Positions 53,515 through 64,000 are shown, numbered from the stretch's first letter. The stretch is DNA of 64,000 nt from Agrypnia vestita (GCA_016648135.1 JADDOH010004303.1:62001-126000), one strand, 5' to 3'. Notes: a model not told the origin generated them from the letters alone. A program made the numbers and translations.

Positions 53515-54772
53515 TTAGGGTCCCGACAGCAACGCGCCATAAGACATTCGTATATTATGCTACGATAATACGAACCCTAACTACCACATACATTCATAAC
53601 AGCGGAGACTAAACAGACTGGGTAATAAGTACAGTGAGTTTCTAGACGCATTCCATGGCAACTTGACTATTTTCGAGAGAACCATGCAATTAATTGACAT
53701 TGACAGCTTTTTTAGCAAAGTTTCTAGCTACGTTTCATTATTTTAGTCATAAGTTTAACTTTTTTATTTTTCGCATTATATAGTTTTTTATTATTTATCT
53801 GTTTATTTTTTAAATAGCTTTTTATATTTTGTTATGTTATTTTGAAATGCGCACTGTCTTAATGATTGTTATTTTGATTGCTTTCTTGGGTACTTTTTTA
53901 ATATGGTGTAAGCTGTAAAAATGTGTATCTCTGTTCTACTATTTTTTCAGTGGTGAATTTGAAATAAATATACCATCGAATTAAATAGGTACAACAAAGT
54001 ATTCTTCAAAAGAATAGGAGAGAATATGGTGACTATAATTTCGAAAAGGCTGACGAAAATATAAATTTCATTAAATCCATTCTGAGGCAGTTGAGCGGTA
54101 ATTAAAATAAAATAAGTGAAGGAAAAAACTGATTTTTTGTTACTCCTGGTAATGAAATATTCTTTCTAAAATCTTTATAACATATTTAGGTAATTTTTCT
54201 AATATTCTGTGGAATCAAAGGGATAAAACGTCATTTATATCATCACTTTTGGATCCTGGCACCTGCTGACAAAAATGTCTACAGATTCCAGAGCTCTCGA
54301 CATTGGCCTACTACTGAAAATACGATAGGTATTTTTAGAGGAGTAATACATTTACATGATAATGTATTCTTAATTAGTTTATTATTGAAACCCATTTAAT
54401 TATAAAGTACACCAAACACTCAGATTAGCTGATTCCTCTCGTATTAACTCCTCCCAGCAAAGAAAAAACTTAACGTAATCATTTTTCGTTTATTAGTTTT
54501 ACTCAAATAAATTCTACAATTATTGCCTTTCTACCGTTGTTAGGGTTTCGTTTTTTCCAAATTTACAAGTAGGTACCTACTTATTTTACAAATGTTTTTT
54601 TTAATTTACGAATAGGTACATATTTTAAAATTTACAGACATAAAATGTACAAAATATAATGAGGGATAAGTTTGTGTGCGCATGTTCAGAAAACGAAGAA
54701 AGTGAAAGATTGCCGATTCAAGCCGCAAAAATGATCCAAATATAAAAATCCTCGAGTACCTACATTCGTACT
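53515..54772. other. AT-rich spacer with no gene
   Basis: I see no ORF, repeat or motif to annotate. Several TAGGTACCTAC words recur as in much of the window. Confidence 0.45.
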
Positions 54773-54812
54773 TCTCGAATATTTCTCGATCGTATCCGAG
54801 AAATATTCGAGA
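54773..54812. repeat. Perfect 16-bp-arm hairpin
   Basis: TCTCGAATATTTCTCG and its exact inverse, 8-nt loop ATCGTATC. It lies about 150 bp upstream of the candidate promoter at 54870-54960. It could be a protein-binding palindrome or a foldback scar. Confidence 0.7.
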
Positions 54813-54869
54813 GGGTCAATCACCTAATTGGATCTATGTTTGGCTTCAGGTTGCCAATCTACGTACGGT

Positions 54870-54960
54870 GAGGAGTGACGCAAACTTTAAAGCTCGGTGA
54901 TGACGCGTGTCGATGAGCAATGTGACGCCGTGATGAGTCAGCAGTCCGTTCACTATATAA
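54870..54960 (+). promoter_or_regulatory. Candidate stress-type promoter
   Basis: Within 90 bp: three TGACGC words (54875, 54901, 54923; ATF/CREB-like), one TGATGAGTCAGCA (54931-54943) that matches both an AP-1 site and the antioxidant response element RTGAnnnGC bound by CNC-Maf dimers, and a TATA box TATATAA (54954-54960). Spacing of activator sites and TATA is that of a normal insect promoter, with a start expected near 54985-54990. The DNA downstream is interrupted at 55113 by a transposon, so the target gene cannot be named. Confidence 0.45.
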
Positions 54961-55436
54961 CCGTTTATATGAATGTTAAAGTGAACTGATTGAAGTTATT
55001 ATACCTACTATCCGCGCATGTCGGTAGCTATCCATCCATATATATAAGCTGTATATCTTTATACATATATATATATATTATATATATAATATATACTATA
55101 TATTATATATATCGTCCCTTTAGAGGTAAAACTCACCAAGTGCACTTTTGGGCTAAAATGAGTTATGAATACTAACATTCATAGTTTTTCAATCTCTATC
55201 TCAGGAAAAAATCAGAAAGTGAATATTCCTTCTCTACTCAATGTTATGTAATGGTAATACTCATCGTTTGAAAATTTTCAATAATTCTGTCCAGGTAAAA
55301 ATCATCAAATCACTTACTTTTACCTGGCGTCGAAATTGAAAACTTGTCTTTGTTGTGTCTCTATATATTATAGATATAACTAGACCGTCTGCACTTACTG
55401 TCAGAATCAAATCAGCTGTCATCGTGTTCTGTCTAG

Positions 55437-56807
55437 CAGTGGCGGTCGGTGACTTTTGATAGAAGGGATGCTGGATACTAAGTTTATACCTACCATCAAA
55501 TATAGATTAGCTCATGCAACTAGTAACAAAAATAGTTTGTCAAATAAGCTTTATAAATCCTTTAAGCTACGCTTCAACAATTTTCTATTCAATTTCATGC
55601 GTCATTCGTAACTATTTTAAAAAATCCATTACATACCCGAGTTTTCATTTATTTAAACTTAAGCTCGATTCGACGCTCTTTCTTTATAAAATCGTTGTGA
55701 AATTTTGTTTTCTCTTTTAAAAACACCAGGAGTGTTTAATCAATATAAATGATAGCAAGGGAAGAAAGTCTGTTTTCGCCTAGTGTGCTTCGGTTGTACG
55801 TTTTAGTCCTTTTCATTGTGGAAAATTCACTGAGAAAAATTGCACGTGTGTTTAAGATAAGATAATATTATGTTCTTGAAAGATAGTTAAAATATGTTCA
55901 AACAAACAAAAATAAAAAATGTTCAAACCGTTTAATCTAATTTAATTTAAATGATTATTTAAACAGATAATTGAACGACACTCAATGTTTTAATAATTCG
56001 GTTTCAAGTATTCAAATTCACCATTTACACCCATCAAATACGTCATACAAACAAAATCCTCAAAACAATCAGCCGTGGCTGCTCGGCTACGTTCGGCTGT
56101 CCTCGGGTGACTCCGTTGGATGCTGTTTTCAAGTCCGTATCCACTATCCGAAGATCCCGACAAGCAGAAATGAATGCGCATGCGCGAAAATCGAATTTTT
56201 GAACTCTGTGTGGATACGGAATTCGTTACAGATTCCGTCGCTGCTGGTGGCTATGTTTACGTGATTCATAGATGTTCAATGTTGAGAACACAGTACTTAC
56301 CAGTCATTTGAGATCTTCGCTCGAAAACATTATTGATGTCACATGATAGCTTTCCGGTTTCAGACTCCGCCAAACAATGCGTATACACACTAAAAATTAT
56401 CCGCCTAGATCCACTACGAATTTTTTTACTCATATTATTGTTTTTAAAGTCTTTCAACGTTAAAAAATATTAAAAACAAAGAATCCACCACTTCTTAAAT
56501 TAACCTCAACCCAAAACAACACAAGAAAATGACAAGAATGACGGAACTGCTAGTATTGCCAGTAAAATAATTTTTTGTTTCTCAGTTTACCCACGATCAA
56601 GACTTTATTGACAGACTGTATATGTATTTCGAGTCGCTCCGTACGCGCACCTTGTCGTAGTATGTGTTACGACTGTTTTCTAAAATACTGAACTAATTTA
56701 TTTTCTGCAGTGCTGTATTCGGCTAGAAACAAAAAGTCTAAAGCTTTTTGATTCTAGAACACAAGGGATGCGGAGCATCCAAAGCATGTATGGAGCGACC
56801 GCGCCTG
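55437..56807. mobile_element. hAT-type element nested in the 3-kb transposon
   Basis: Termini CAGTGGCGGTC and inverse GACCGCGCCTG fit the hAT consensus. The 8-bp duplication CTGTCTAG is perfect (55429-55436 and 56808-56815). AAGGGATGC words flank both ends. The interior includes a moderately GC-rich zone (56070-56430) with a minus-strand exon-like segment. No hAT transposase is evident. Confidence 0.85.
56301..56457 (-). pseudogene. First exon of a transposase-like gene, HTH N-terminus
   Basis: A minus-strand frame starting at Met 56457 or Met 56433 reads SGSRRIIFSVYTHCLAESET, GKLSCDINNVFERRSQMTG and then meets a GGTAAGT donor at 56300. Proteins with a basic start, a (I/V)xxVYxxFxxE helix and (V/N)xxVxER(T)xxxTG followed by VSxxTVxRI are the N-termini of Tc1/mariner-related insect transposases; the catalytic part of such a protein is at 36456-37028. 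The second exon is not found here. Whether it was captured by the hAT or inserted later is unclear. Confidence 0.5.
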
Positions 56808-56886
56808 CTGTCTAGTTAAATATTGTTAAATAATAAATTGTGGTTTTTCATGGTTTATAGACAAAAAAAATTATGGACTTTTACAG

Positions 56887-56961
56887 TTAAGTATTTTTGA
56901 TGATGGTCGTTCTTCAGAAAACATACTTGCGGATGAAGTTTATAATAACGACAGAAATCAA
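56887..56961 (+). other. 25-codon exon-like segment
   Basis: Between TTTTACAG and GTAAGC, 75 bp read LSIFDDGRSSENILADEVYN followed by NDRNQ in phase. Both splice sites are good and the peptide is acidic and hydrophilic. It lies in the right part of the 3-kb transposon and may be a surviving exon of its protein. Confidence 0.35.
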
Positions 56962-57652
56962 GTAAGCTTTATCTAGACTATACATTCTTTTACAATAATT
57001 GTAACGAAGAAATTACTATTCAAAGTTATACATTTTATGTAAATCTCATTTCAATTTCAAAGCCTTGGATTTGGAACTTGGAACACGAAATTGATTGAAA
57101 TAGGTACCGAAAGATAGTGATACTCTTTCATTTGTGTACATACTAACAAAAATAGTTTATTTTTAAAGGTAATGCGAAATATCAAAACAAAGAAGCTTCT
57201 CGAATTCTTTTTAGCAAGTGCAAATAAGATAATCTGGATAATCCTCACAATGCAAGAGCCACACAGTTATGCAATATTTCCTATTATTTACATTTATATT
57301 TAACTACACACATAATATTCTTAATTGCCTAGTTGGTCGAAAAATAAAATCTTTCAATACAAACAATTGAATTGTTTACGATTAGATTACGTTCCATGAA
57401 AAGCTTAACCTTTCATTTCCTAGAATAAAATACATAAGCGTATTTTGACATTTCTTTTGTAAGTCATTACCATTATTCTAATTACTTCGGGAATTCCAAG
57501 TATTCAATTGCTTCCACAAATTTTAATTTTATAATTGTAGGAATAATGTAATAACGTGTGTATGAATAATAAAAGTAAATAAATAAATGCAAATAATTAT
57601 TTTTTTTCATAATAGTTGACATTATTTAAAAACATATTTTTAAATTACCTAT

Positions 57653-57715
57653 ATGGCGATTGAACGAGCTCCAGAGCCAGCCCATGATGAAAAAAGTAGT
57701 AGTGAAGAATATTAG
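57653..57715 (+). other. 20-aa ORF near the transposon right end
   Basis: Starts MAIERAPEPAHDEKSSSEEY and stops. GC-balanced in AT-rich DNA, acidic, resembles the C-terminal tail of a larger protein. It lies on the same strand as the exon-like segment at 56887 but cannot be spliced to it in frame using visible sites. Confidence 0.25.
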
Positions 57716-58160
57716 TAGATTTACTGTAAAAATGTTTTCTCTATCGCATATTATATGTTTTTTTGTTAAATTAAAATACAACTTATTAATATGATTTTTT
57801 TATTTTTTATTATTTAATATGATGAAAATTTTTTTTTAACCATCATTCCCTGGGAAAAGTTATTTAGTAAAATATCTTTCTTTTGTCTGTCCAGGTAAAA
57901 GTCACTAAGTGCAAAAAACCTTCATATTAATATGAAATATTAATTATTCCTGAATATTTTTATTGTATGTTATGTACTTTTAAATTATTTATAACATTGC
58001 AAAAAAGAAAACAACAAATTACTTGCATTTTTTTTAATATCACGTTTTGAATGTTTAAACCTCATTATCTCAAAACTACTCCAATGTCACTTAGTAAGTT
58101 TTACCTCTAAGGGGACGATATATGTATATATACCACGCCTTAGATGAAATTAAAAGACGA

Positions 58161-58887
58161 GCGAGCCTTACAGTAGTCGTATATGATGTGTAACATTTGA
58201 AATCTCACAATTAAACATATCAATTGAGCAGCAACAAAATTAACATCAAAATTTTAAAATTGTATGCGTCATGTCAATTATATGTTTTTATTTATTTTCA
58301 TAGATGGCGGTAGTGGGCCACCATACATATTGCATGAAAACTTTAAATAAATATTTTTAAATAATCACATAAATTACTTAAAATTTGAGAATATAAATCA
58401 TTAAGGGTAGTTATTGCTTGCTGCCAAGACACTCAACAACAATGAAAAAAGCTTCATTAAATTTTGTAAACACTGTAAACATTTGTAACATTGAACATTG
58501 AATAAACATTTGAATTTGAATTTGAATTTGAATTTGAATTTGAAAGTTATTGCTTGCAGTAATGTAAAAAAATTATATATTTACTGGATACTTTCGAAGA
58601 TATAAGTCAAAATATATCAAAGTTACAACATCCACACGCTCAACCACCAGCCACGCACCAAATATACAAAATCAGAAGCGCTGGCTGTTGGAAGTGTGCG
58701 TCGTCGCTGTGATGGCACTTGCTGGACATTGATTTATTTTTATGATGATTTTTTTCCATCGCACGCGCTCCGCGCGCGCTCTTTGGTTAAATGAAATTGC
58801 ACGCGTCTTATTTCCTGTTATGCACTTCCGTCTATTTTCACGAAATCTCTGCCGCGGATTGCAGGAAAGCGAGAGGAAAGATGTTAC
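58161..58887. repeat. Dispersed repeat, copy B (empty site)
   Basis: Collinear with 47629-49101 but lacking the 716-bp insertion: here the target reads GGTTAAATGAAATTGCACGC (58784-58803). It contains its own insertion, the retroposon at 58421-58544. ORF 58742-58948 overlaps it and has no domain. Confidence 0.8.
58421..58544 (+). mobile_element. Retroposon 3' end with TTTGAA tail, copy 2
   Basis: Flanked by a perfect 12-bp duplication AGTTATTGCTTG (58409-58420 and 58545-58556), absent as a pair from the sister repeat at 48086-48098. The body matches 735-850, and the tail has five TTTGAA-type hexamers. It shows target-primed insertion of a 124-bp truncated element. Confidence 0.9.
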
Positions 58888-61800
58888 ACATCAAAAAGAA
58901 ACAAGTTTTGTTTGGACACATGAAACGACGAGTGTACATGAGGATTAGATGAATGTGAATGAGGCGAGGGCTGTCGTAACAAAAGAGAGTGGCGTTCTAC
59001 CCTATTTTTTTGATTTTTACTAAACTTTGATGTAATACTAGGTACAAAATATATTTAAAAAACAATACATTACTTATTTCTAACTCAGCCCACTACCCAA
59101 TTAAAAGTGTCTTCGGACTACTCTAGCATAATTCATATATTTTATGTATCAATGCAGTGCGATCATATATGAATACGTAAATAAAGATTTTATATTATGT
59201 GTTCTATGGGTTCAGGTTATTGCCAAGAACACGGATTTTAAATAATAAATGATAAATGACTTTTTAAATGATGAAGGGGATCTGAGATCACATGATGATG
59301 ATCTGCAAGAATATCAGAGTCAATGTTCATTGTGATTAGAAAGAAATAACTTACATTATTAAGATGCCGATTTATTCTAAAGAATTCCAGGTTTCTTACA
59401 CGGGGTTAAACATGCAATTTTTTATCATATAAAGAAGGATGATAGCTTCACTGAATATCTTGTACCTACTACGGATACTTTCCCACTGCCTAATTCCCCG
59501 GCGAAATTACGAGAAGTAAGCTATGATCAAAATTAGTCTTCGCACAATTTTAAAAATAGGTTAGAAACTTTCGAAATATTGGTCAGTATATTCTGATGAA
59601 CTCGTTAGGTCTAGCCGTCGGGTCCTCGCCTAGTGAGCAAGTGAACTGAGGTCCGATCCATAGAAAAGAGAATATAGTCCGATCCCTGTCTCGTGGACTA
59701 ACTGCGCCAATAGGGTAATTTCACTTTTTTTAAAGAAAAATCTTAGCTTTGGTTTAGAAAATACTTTAATGAAAAAGATTTTTATTTTATATGTAATTAA
59801 CATTAAAAAACGATTTTGAAAATCACCATTTTAAACTCCCGCCAAAACATGCATCAATTTTTATGCCAATCTGACGTTTAACACGTAACAGCACATTCGC
59901 GTATTTAGACGTTTATTCGTTTTTTTACATAACAAGCCGGCTTTCTTGTATAGTGCGTCCGTAATGTCTGGGGAAAAGTTTCGTAGATATTATATGGTAC
60001 CCAAATGTAGAAATTAATTCCTGAAAACTCCCAATAATGTTAGAGAAAAAAGAAGCCAACATTAAGGCATCAATTTTCGTTAAGTAATCGGATTTTCCTT
60101 GTGAAAATCCGTCCTCCATTATTTTAAATGTGTTCTTAGAAAGTTTATTTTATTAAAAATAGGTTACAAACACCGAAAAATCTATATAAACACGAAGCAT
60201 ATACGAGTAAAAACAAAGCGAATACGAATTGACCATAAAAAATAAACAAATTATAGTGACAAACACCATAGAATATTATGCTTTTTATCTGTAATTCCTG
60301 CAAAGTGACGTCGTATTGCATTTCAATGGAATCTTATTTTATAAGATATTTATTATAAAAATTATGAATGGAAAGATTACCCCACACCATCCACATTGAG
60401 TTACAAAATATAATTTATTTTTCTGAATATATTTCATATGTATATGTAAGATGTGAAATTACCCATTGAAAATGGCAACGATAAATAATTGTAAGCGATC
60501 AAGATACGCGTTTTTATAAATTTAATATTAATTAAACTAAAATATTATGCTTTAAATTTATTTTCATGTAACTAAATTTAATTTAAGGGAATATCCGAGT
60601 TCTAGACTAGCGATTAGTCGTAGATAGGAATTACCTGTCGTTTATAAGATAGACATCACACAAATAATATATCGACATAAACCATAAAATCCTTAATTAA
60701 ATACATGAGTGCAATTCAGGCAGTAAATAAAAACACAGTAAATTCTAAATATACCTACCTACAGAGAAAAAAACTAGCAACATTTAAAATACTTCAAAAA
60801 TGTAAAAAAAAAAACATAATTCAGAATAAGTGAACGAAATGAACAGACTAAACAAATTAAATCAGGGGAAAAAATAAACGCGTGTCTATAACCTCACAAC
60901 ACCGCAACACCCATTCGCAAAACAATTTTCCTCTGTATAAATATAAATAAGAACAATTTCCAAGTTTTATATTTAAGAGTACCTGAGCGATACATTTATA
61001 TCAACTCTTTTATAAAACTATCGCACCAAAAAAAATTCAATGTTTAGGTATTCGTTATATTTATGTATCATCGAATAATTTTAATTTTGCTAGGGTTATT
61101 TTAAACGGATTTTTCATACAATTATTTCAATATTTGTATCCAAACGTGACGTGAAAAACATTACACCATTTTTAAAAAAACGCTTTTTATTGTTTCCGCC
61201 GCCATTTAATCAAATTTAGTTATTTTTAGTTTATTTTCATAATTCCTTTGTCAGTTATTTAAGGATTAACTAATTAAACTTAAAAAACGTTATTTTATAC
61301 CTTTCCGAATAAGAAAGGTCTCTTATTATGGTCATCTTTAAACTTTACTTAATAACATATATTTATTGCAATATGAACACAAGATATAAGGAGGTAGGTA
61401 CTCGATCGCAGCACCCAAACAATTTATTTTGAAAGTTAAGCTAAAAATATACTAAAAAAGCGATGAAGTCGCATAAACAATGCACAAAGAAAATAGAAAT
61501 GCAGCAGCGTATTTCGAGCCTCTTTATTTATTATAGCAGCTACTACGAAGAAAGAGTAAGATGCTGATGTGTTGGTTGGACTCACCCACCACGACCACAC
61601 ACGGACTCGAATAAATCGCTTGCCAATATTTTAAGAACAACTTTAGCATACAAATAACCGTTTTGCATTCTTATTAGTCGTGACGCAGCCTTTATAATGA
61701 ATTATACAAGACACTCTATCAAGGATGGATTTTTTGATCCCCGGTAATAGTAGAAGTCAAGAAAAATGCATATTATTGGGATAAATGGTTAATAAATTTG

Positions 61801-62468
61801 TGGGAGACACAAAAATCTATGCTTTTTCTTATCTTTCATTATTACTACTGATTAAAAATCAACACATCCTGTTAGCATAGTGCGGGCGCAATATTTAAAA
61901 ATAATATTAATTCTCCGTTTTGTAACAGACCTTACCTAGTAAAATCTTATTCCAATAACCAATTATAATTCTAGATAAGCGCAGTCTTACGTATTTCCCG
62001 TCATTTATAGAAAACACTTGTGATGACATAAATTTAGATGGAAAAACCACATTTCAAAAATAGTGGCAGATAACGCGAGCGGTGCGAGTCTATTTACAGA
62101 AATCGGCACTTTATTGTTTCTGAGAAGTGGTGAGCGCTCAGCAGAGGCCGGCACCGAACGCGCAAATTTAATTCGCATTTCGTCATCTCATTCAACAATT
62201 TCTTTATTCGTCTCGCGCGTAAATACTGTTCTACTGGAATAAAACAATACATGAATTGTACACGCGGGAGTGTATTCTAAGCTAAATATGAATCAATAGA
62301 GAGTAATATGAAAATAGTTCTCCGTAACTGTACATGGAAAAAAATTTGGACCCCAGTTCGCTCCATAGAATCGGATGACGTCAGGGACTCACACAATTTT
62401 AAGTCGTGCAGAGGGAATAGATAGAATAAAAAAAGGTTCACTCGAATCGATTAGAAAGAAATGATTGG
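58888..62468. other. Long AT-rich stretch without a supported gene
   Basis: 59590-59740 has a tRNA-like piece (GGTCTAGCCGTCGGGTCCTC; GGTCCGATCC twice) that may be a decayed SINE of another family. 62075-62230 is a CpG-containing island (AACGCGAGCGGTGCGAG; GGCCGGCACCGAACGCGC) of the type seen near insect promoters. ORF 59925-60119 has no motif. Nothing else stands out. Confidence 0.4.
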
Positions 62469-62478
62469 TATATACATT
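62468..62478 (+). promoter_or_regulatory. TATA-type element upstream of the 63-aa ORF
   Basis: GGTATATACAT lies about 65 bp upstream of the ATG at 62538, placing a start near 62500 and giving a 5' leader of about 40 nt. Confidence 0.3.
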
Positions 62479-62537
62479 GTTCAATTTATTTTAAAAATGA
62501 TCGGGGACACCCTTTCAAAACCTGGCGCGACTGTAGA

Positions 62538-62729
62538 ATGACTCATGTTGAAGAGATTATTCTCCTTCAATGTTATAAATCAGAAACCTTAACAGCCGAC
62601 GAATGCGTAAAAGTGAGAGAAATTTGTGCCGGGATAGAAAATGACGGCATTTTATCCTACCTGCCTCTACTTATAGAAGTAGTGGTAGACATAGTAGAAT
62701 TGTTAAAACAACTACAACGGCCGCTATGA
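62538..62729 (+). CDS. 63-aa protein, unknown function
   Basis: An intact ATG-to-TGA frame begins MTHVEEIILLQCYKSETLTA, continues DECVKVREICAGIENDGILS and ends in a hydrophobic amphipathic segment YLPLLIEVVVDIVELLKQLQ. The GC content and residue use are clearly above the AT-rich flanks. A TATA-like box sits 65 bp upstream, AATAAA at 62735-62740 six bases past the stop, and another at 62856. Together they describe a compact transcription unit of about 250 nt. No signal peptide; the two helical halves suggest a small coiled or membrane-associated protein. It could alternatively be a terminal exon or a captured viral or transposon ORF. I recognise no family. Confidence 0.5.
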   Translation: MTHVEEIILLQCYKSETLTADECVKVREICAGIENDGILSYLPLLIEVVVDIVELLKQLQRPL

Positions 62730-63163
62730 ATGGAAAATAAAACAAAAGAGCATATTAACACTTCGAGCATCGCACCGCAACCGATTTTTTAACGTAAACA
62801 TTGTAAGTAATTAACGTAAACATTGCCATTTACAATATTCAAAAATTAATCCAAATAAAGTCATTTGAAAACATGATTTTATTCCAGCGTAACCAAGTTG
62901 GCTTAAAATGACTAAGTAAAAAAATATTTTTTTAGTTTAACTGATGATTTTTTGGGCATGAAAAAAAATACGTACCTAATTTAAATCACGTCAATAAATT
63001 AGATAAAGTAGCTGGCTTGCCACACCCAGGAGATTTGTCGAAGAATACTGATAACGGATTAGAAATGCCGGTTTGAGAACCTGCGGCTATCGTGAGAACA
63101 ACTTCCAAGTTGCGAAATGCGGAGATACTGAGTTGATAGATACACTAACTTGATACTTAGTAT
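62730..63163. other. Spacer
   Basis: Contains TTAACGTAAACATTG twice (62791 and 62813). No gene seen. Confidence 0.45.
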
Positions 63164-63797
63164 TAGAGATGGGCGTTTCATAAGCGAACTGTTCGTGAAC
63201 GACCCATCTCTAATCTATTTGAAAAGTTCACTTTACTGAACGAATGGTGTAATATTCATTTTAGGTCCGGTTGTTTCATGTTGGATTAAAATACAAGTTC
63301 GTTCAAAGCATAGAAACAGCTCGTTTGATTGATGGAGAACACAAAAATCTATGCTTTAAACGAAGTTTTACTTTAATCCATCTTGAAACAACCGGCCCTT
63401 AGTGACTTACTGTTCATTAGTTACTTATTTACCACCACGCTGTTTCCTATGGGGGTAGGCAGAAGACAGAGCACCACACTATTCTGACCTGATTCACAAC
63501 TCTCTCCTCATCCACGTTAATCTTCGCATACAAGCTCGATGATTATTGAGGCTCTTAGTTCAGTAGTCAGATTTTTTTTAAAACGATGAGTAACTTAGAC
63601 TAAATCTTTGGAAGTTTATCCTACCCCCCTCCCCTCCCCAGGTAGCGAAAGTTTGTTAGAGGGAAAGTGAATAGTTCATTTGCTACAAATTGTTTTTCAA
63701 ATCCTACCTCCACGTCAGAAAAAAAATCTAACAGTTCACTTGACTGAATGACTCGATGAAGGACAATTCAATCGGCCGAACTAAAATTCCCATCTCT
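63164..63797. mobile_element. hAT-like element, TAGAGATGGG ends
   Basis: Left end TAGAGATGGGCG and right end CCCATCTCT are inverted and fit the hAT consensus YARNG at the left. The left end itself forms a 12-bp hairpin (63162-63173 with 63203-63214). Words such as GTTCACTTTACTGAACGAA recur as GTTCACTTGACTGAATGA at the other side. A clean 8-bp duplication is not visible, so the call is tentative. A Harbinger-like MITE is nested at 63264-63398. Confidence 0.5.
63264..63398. mobile_element. Short hairpin MITE, Harbinger-like, copy 2
   Basis: 135 bp, TTA on both sides (63261-63263 and 63399-63401). Ends GGTCCGGTTGTTTC and inverse GAAACAACCGGCCC; arms include AAGTTCGTTCAAAGCATAG. A 3-bp TTA duplication with GGGCCGG-type termini fits PIF/Harbinger. 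The sister copy is at 53371-53514. Confidence 0.85.
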
Positions 63798-63867
63798 CGA
63801 GTTGATACTGAGAGGAGAGGATATAATATTGTCTGTGACTAGCGATGCGCGATTATGAGTTATTTTC

Positions 63868-63945
63868 ATAATCGAATGATTAGTAATCGAATGATTTTCA
63901 TAATCGAATGATTTTCATAATCGAATGATTAGTAATCGATTTACG
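63868..63945 (+). repeat. Short tandem array of AATCGAATGATT units
   Basis: Four to five units of TTTTCATAATCGAATGA and AGTAATCGAATGA alternate over about 80 bp, bounded by GATGCGCGATTATGAG and GAGTTATCGATTAT. It runs towards the window end and may be the edge of a further MITE. Confidence 0.6.
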
Positions 63946-64000
63946 AGTTATCGATTATTTTTGCGCCCAAAAAAAATATGACGGTTTACTTAAAAAATGA

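Larger units (their letters stand above)
55113..58117. mobile_element. 3-kb DNA transposon with split interior
   Basis: The terminal inverted repeats are about 30 bp, beginning CGTCCC, then TTAGAGGTAAAACT and AAGTG, with three mismatches; flanks are ATATAT on both sides, in a TA microsatellite. Subterminal variants CCAGGTAAAA occur at 55291 (as a hairpin with TTTTACCTGG at 55318) and at 57891. The interior holds a nested hAT (55437-56807), an exon-like piece (56887-56961) and a short ORF (57653-57715). No intact transposase remains. Superfamily unknown. Confidence 0.75.

Noticed and set aside
59595..59700. tRNA gene or SINE
   Set aside because: Only partial A/B-box-like words (GGTCCGATCC twice); too degraded to assign.

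Overview
The window reads as a piece of insect nuclear genome, most likely a moth or butterfly. The background is very AT-rich with few long reading frames. It holds tRNA-derived SINEs, 3' ends of RTE-, Jockey- and CR1-like non-LTR retrotransposons, hAT, pogo-like and Tc1/mariner-related DNA transposons, and one large coding-intronless Toll receptor gene of the 18-wheeler/Toll-6/Toll-7/Tollo type. The order assignment is inference from these families; no rRNA, intact tRNA gene, operon or prokaryotic feature is visible.

Layout. 1-14.7 kb is a gene desert packed with inverted-repeat (foldback/MITE-like) elements, including a 540-bp TTAA-flanked element with a 48-codon ORF in its core. 14.7-19.4 kb holds a pre-miRNA-like hairpin, the Toll-family gene (minus strand, 15326-19105) and its CpG-rich 5' flank. 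19.9-25.5 kb carries three DNA transposons: a hAT MITE, an element studded with GCATGC sites, and a 1.9-kb pogo-like element with a decayed pipsqueak-type helix-turn-helix. 25.6-35 kb contains two exon-like segments, SINEs, RTE and CR1-like fragments, and a minus-strand LTR element with near-identical LTRs, primer-binding site and polypurine tract but no pol gene. 36.2-38.5 kb is a hAT-bounded element that contains a Tc1/mariner-related transposase fragment with an 82-residue D-to-E spacing. 40-44.8 kb has a Jockey-like RT, a 146-bp tandem repeat, and a 114-bp-arm palindrome that copied part of a SINE.

46.5-51.4 kb holds the most interesting host-like coding: two same-strand paralogues of about 160 aa with Ala/Gly/Val-rich N-termini and a highly conserved C-terminal domain. 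Each has a candidate 3' splice site just upstream of its ATG. They are very GC-rich in an AT-rich setting. 51.5-51.7 kb carries an array of GC-rich perfect palindromes. 54.8-58.1 kb has a candidate stress-type promoter facing a 3-kb transposon into which a 1.4-kb hAT has jumped. The 58.2-58.9 kb repeat is the empty-site partner of the 47.6-49.1 kb repeat, so a 716-bp insertion can be dissected from this window alone. 62.5 kb holds a compact 63-aa ORF with TATA and poly(A) signals.

There is no evidence that the genes form a pathway. The Toll receptor would act in innate immune or developmental signalling; the small proteins are of unknown function. Most of the remaining DNA is layered transposon debris, often nested two or three deep.
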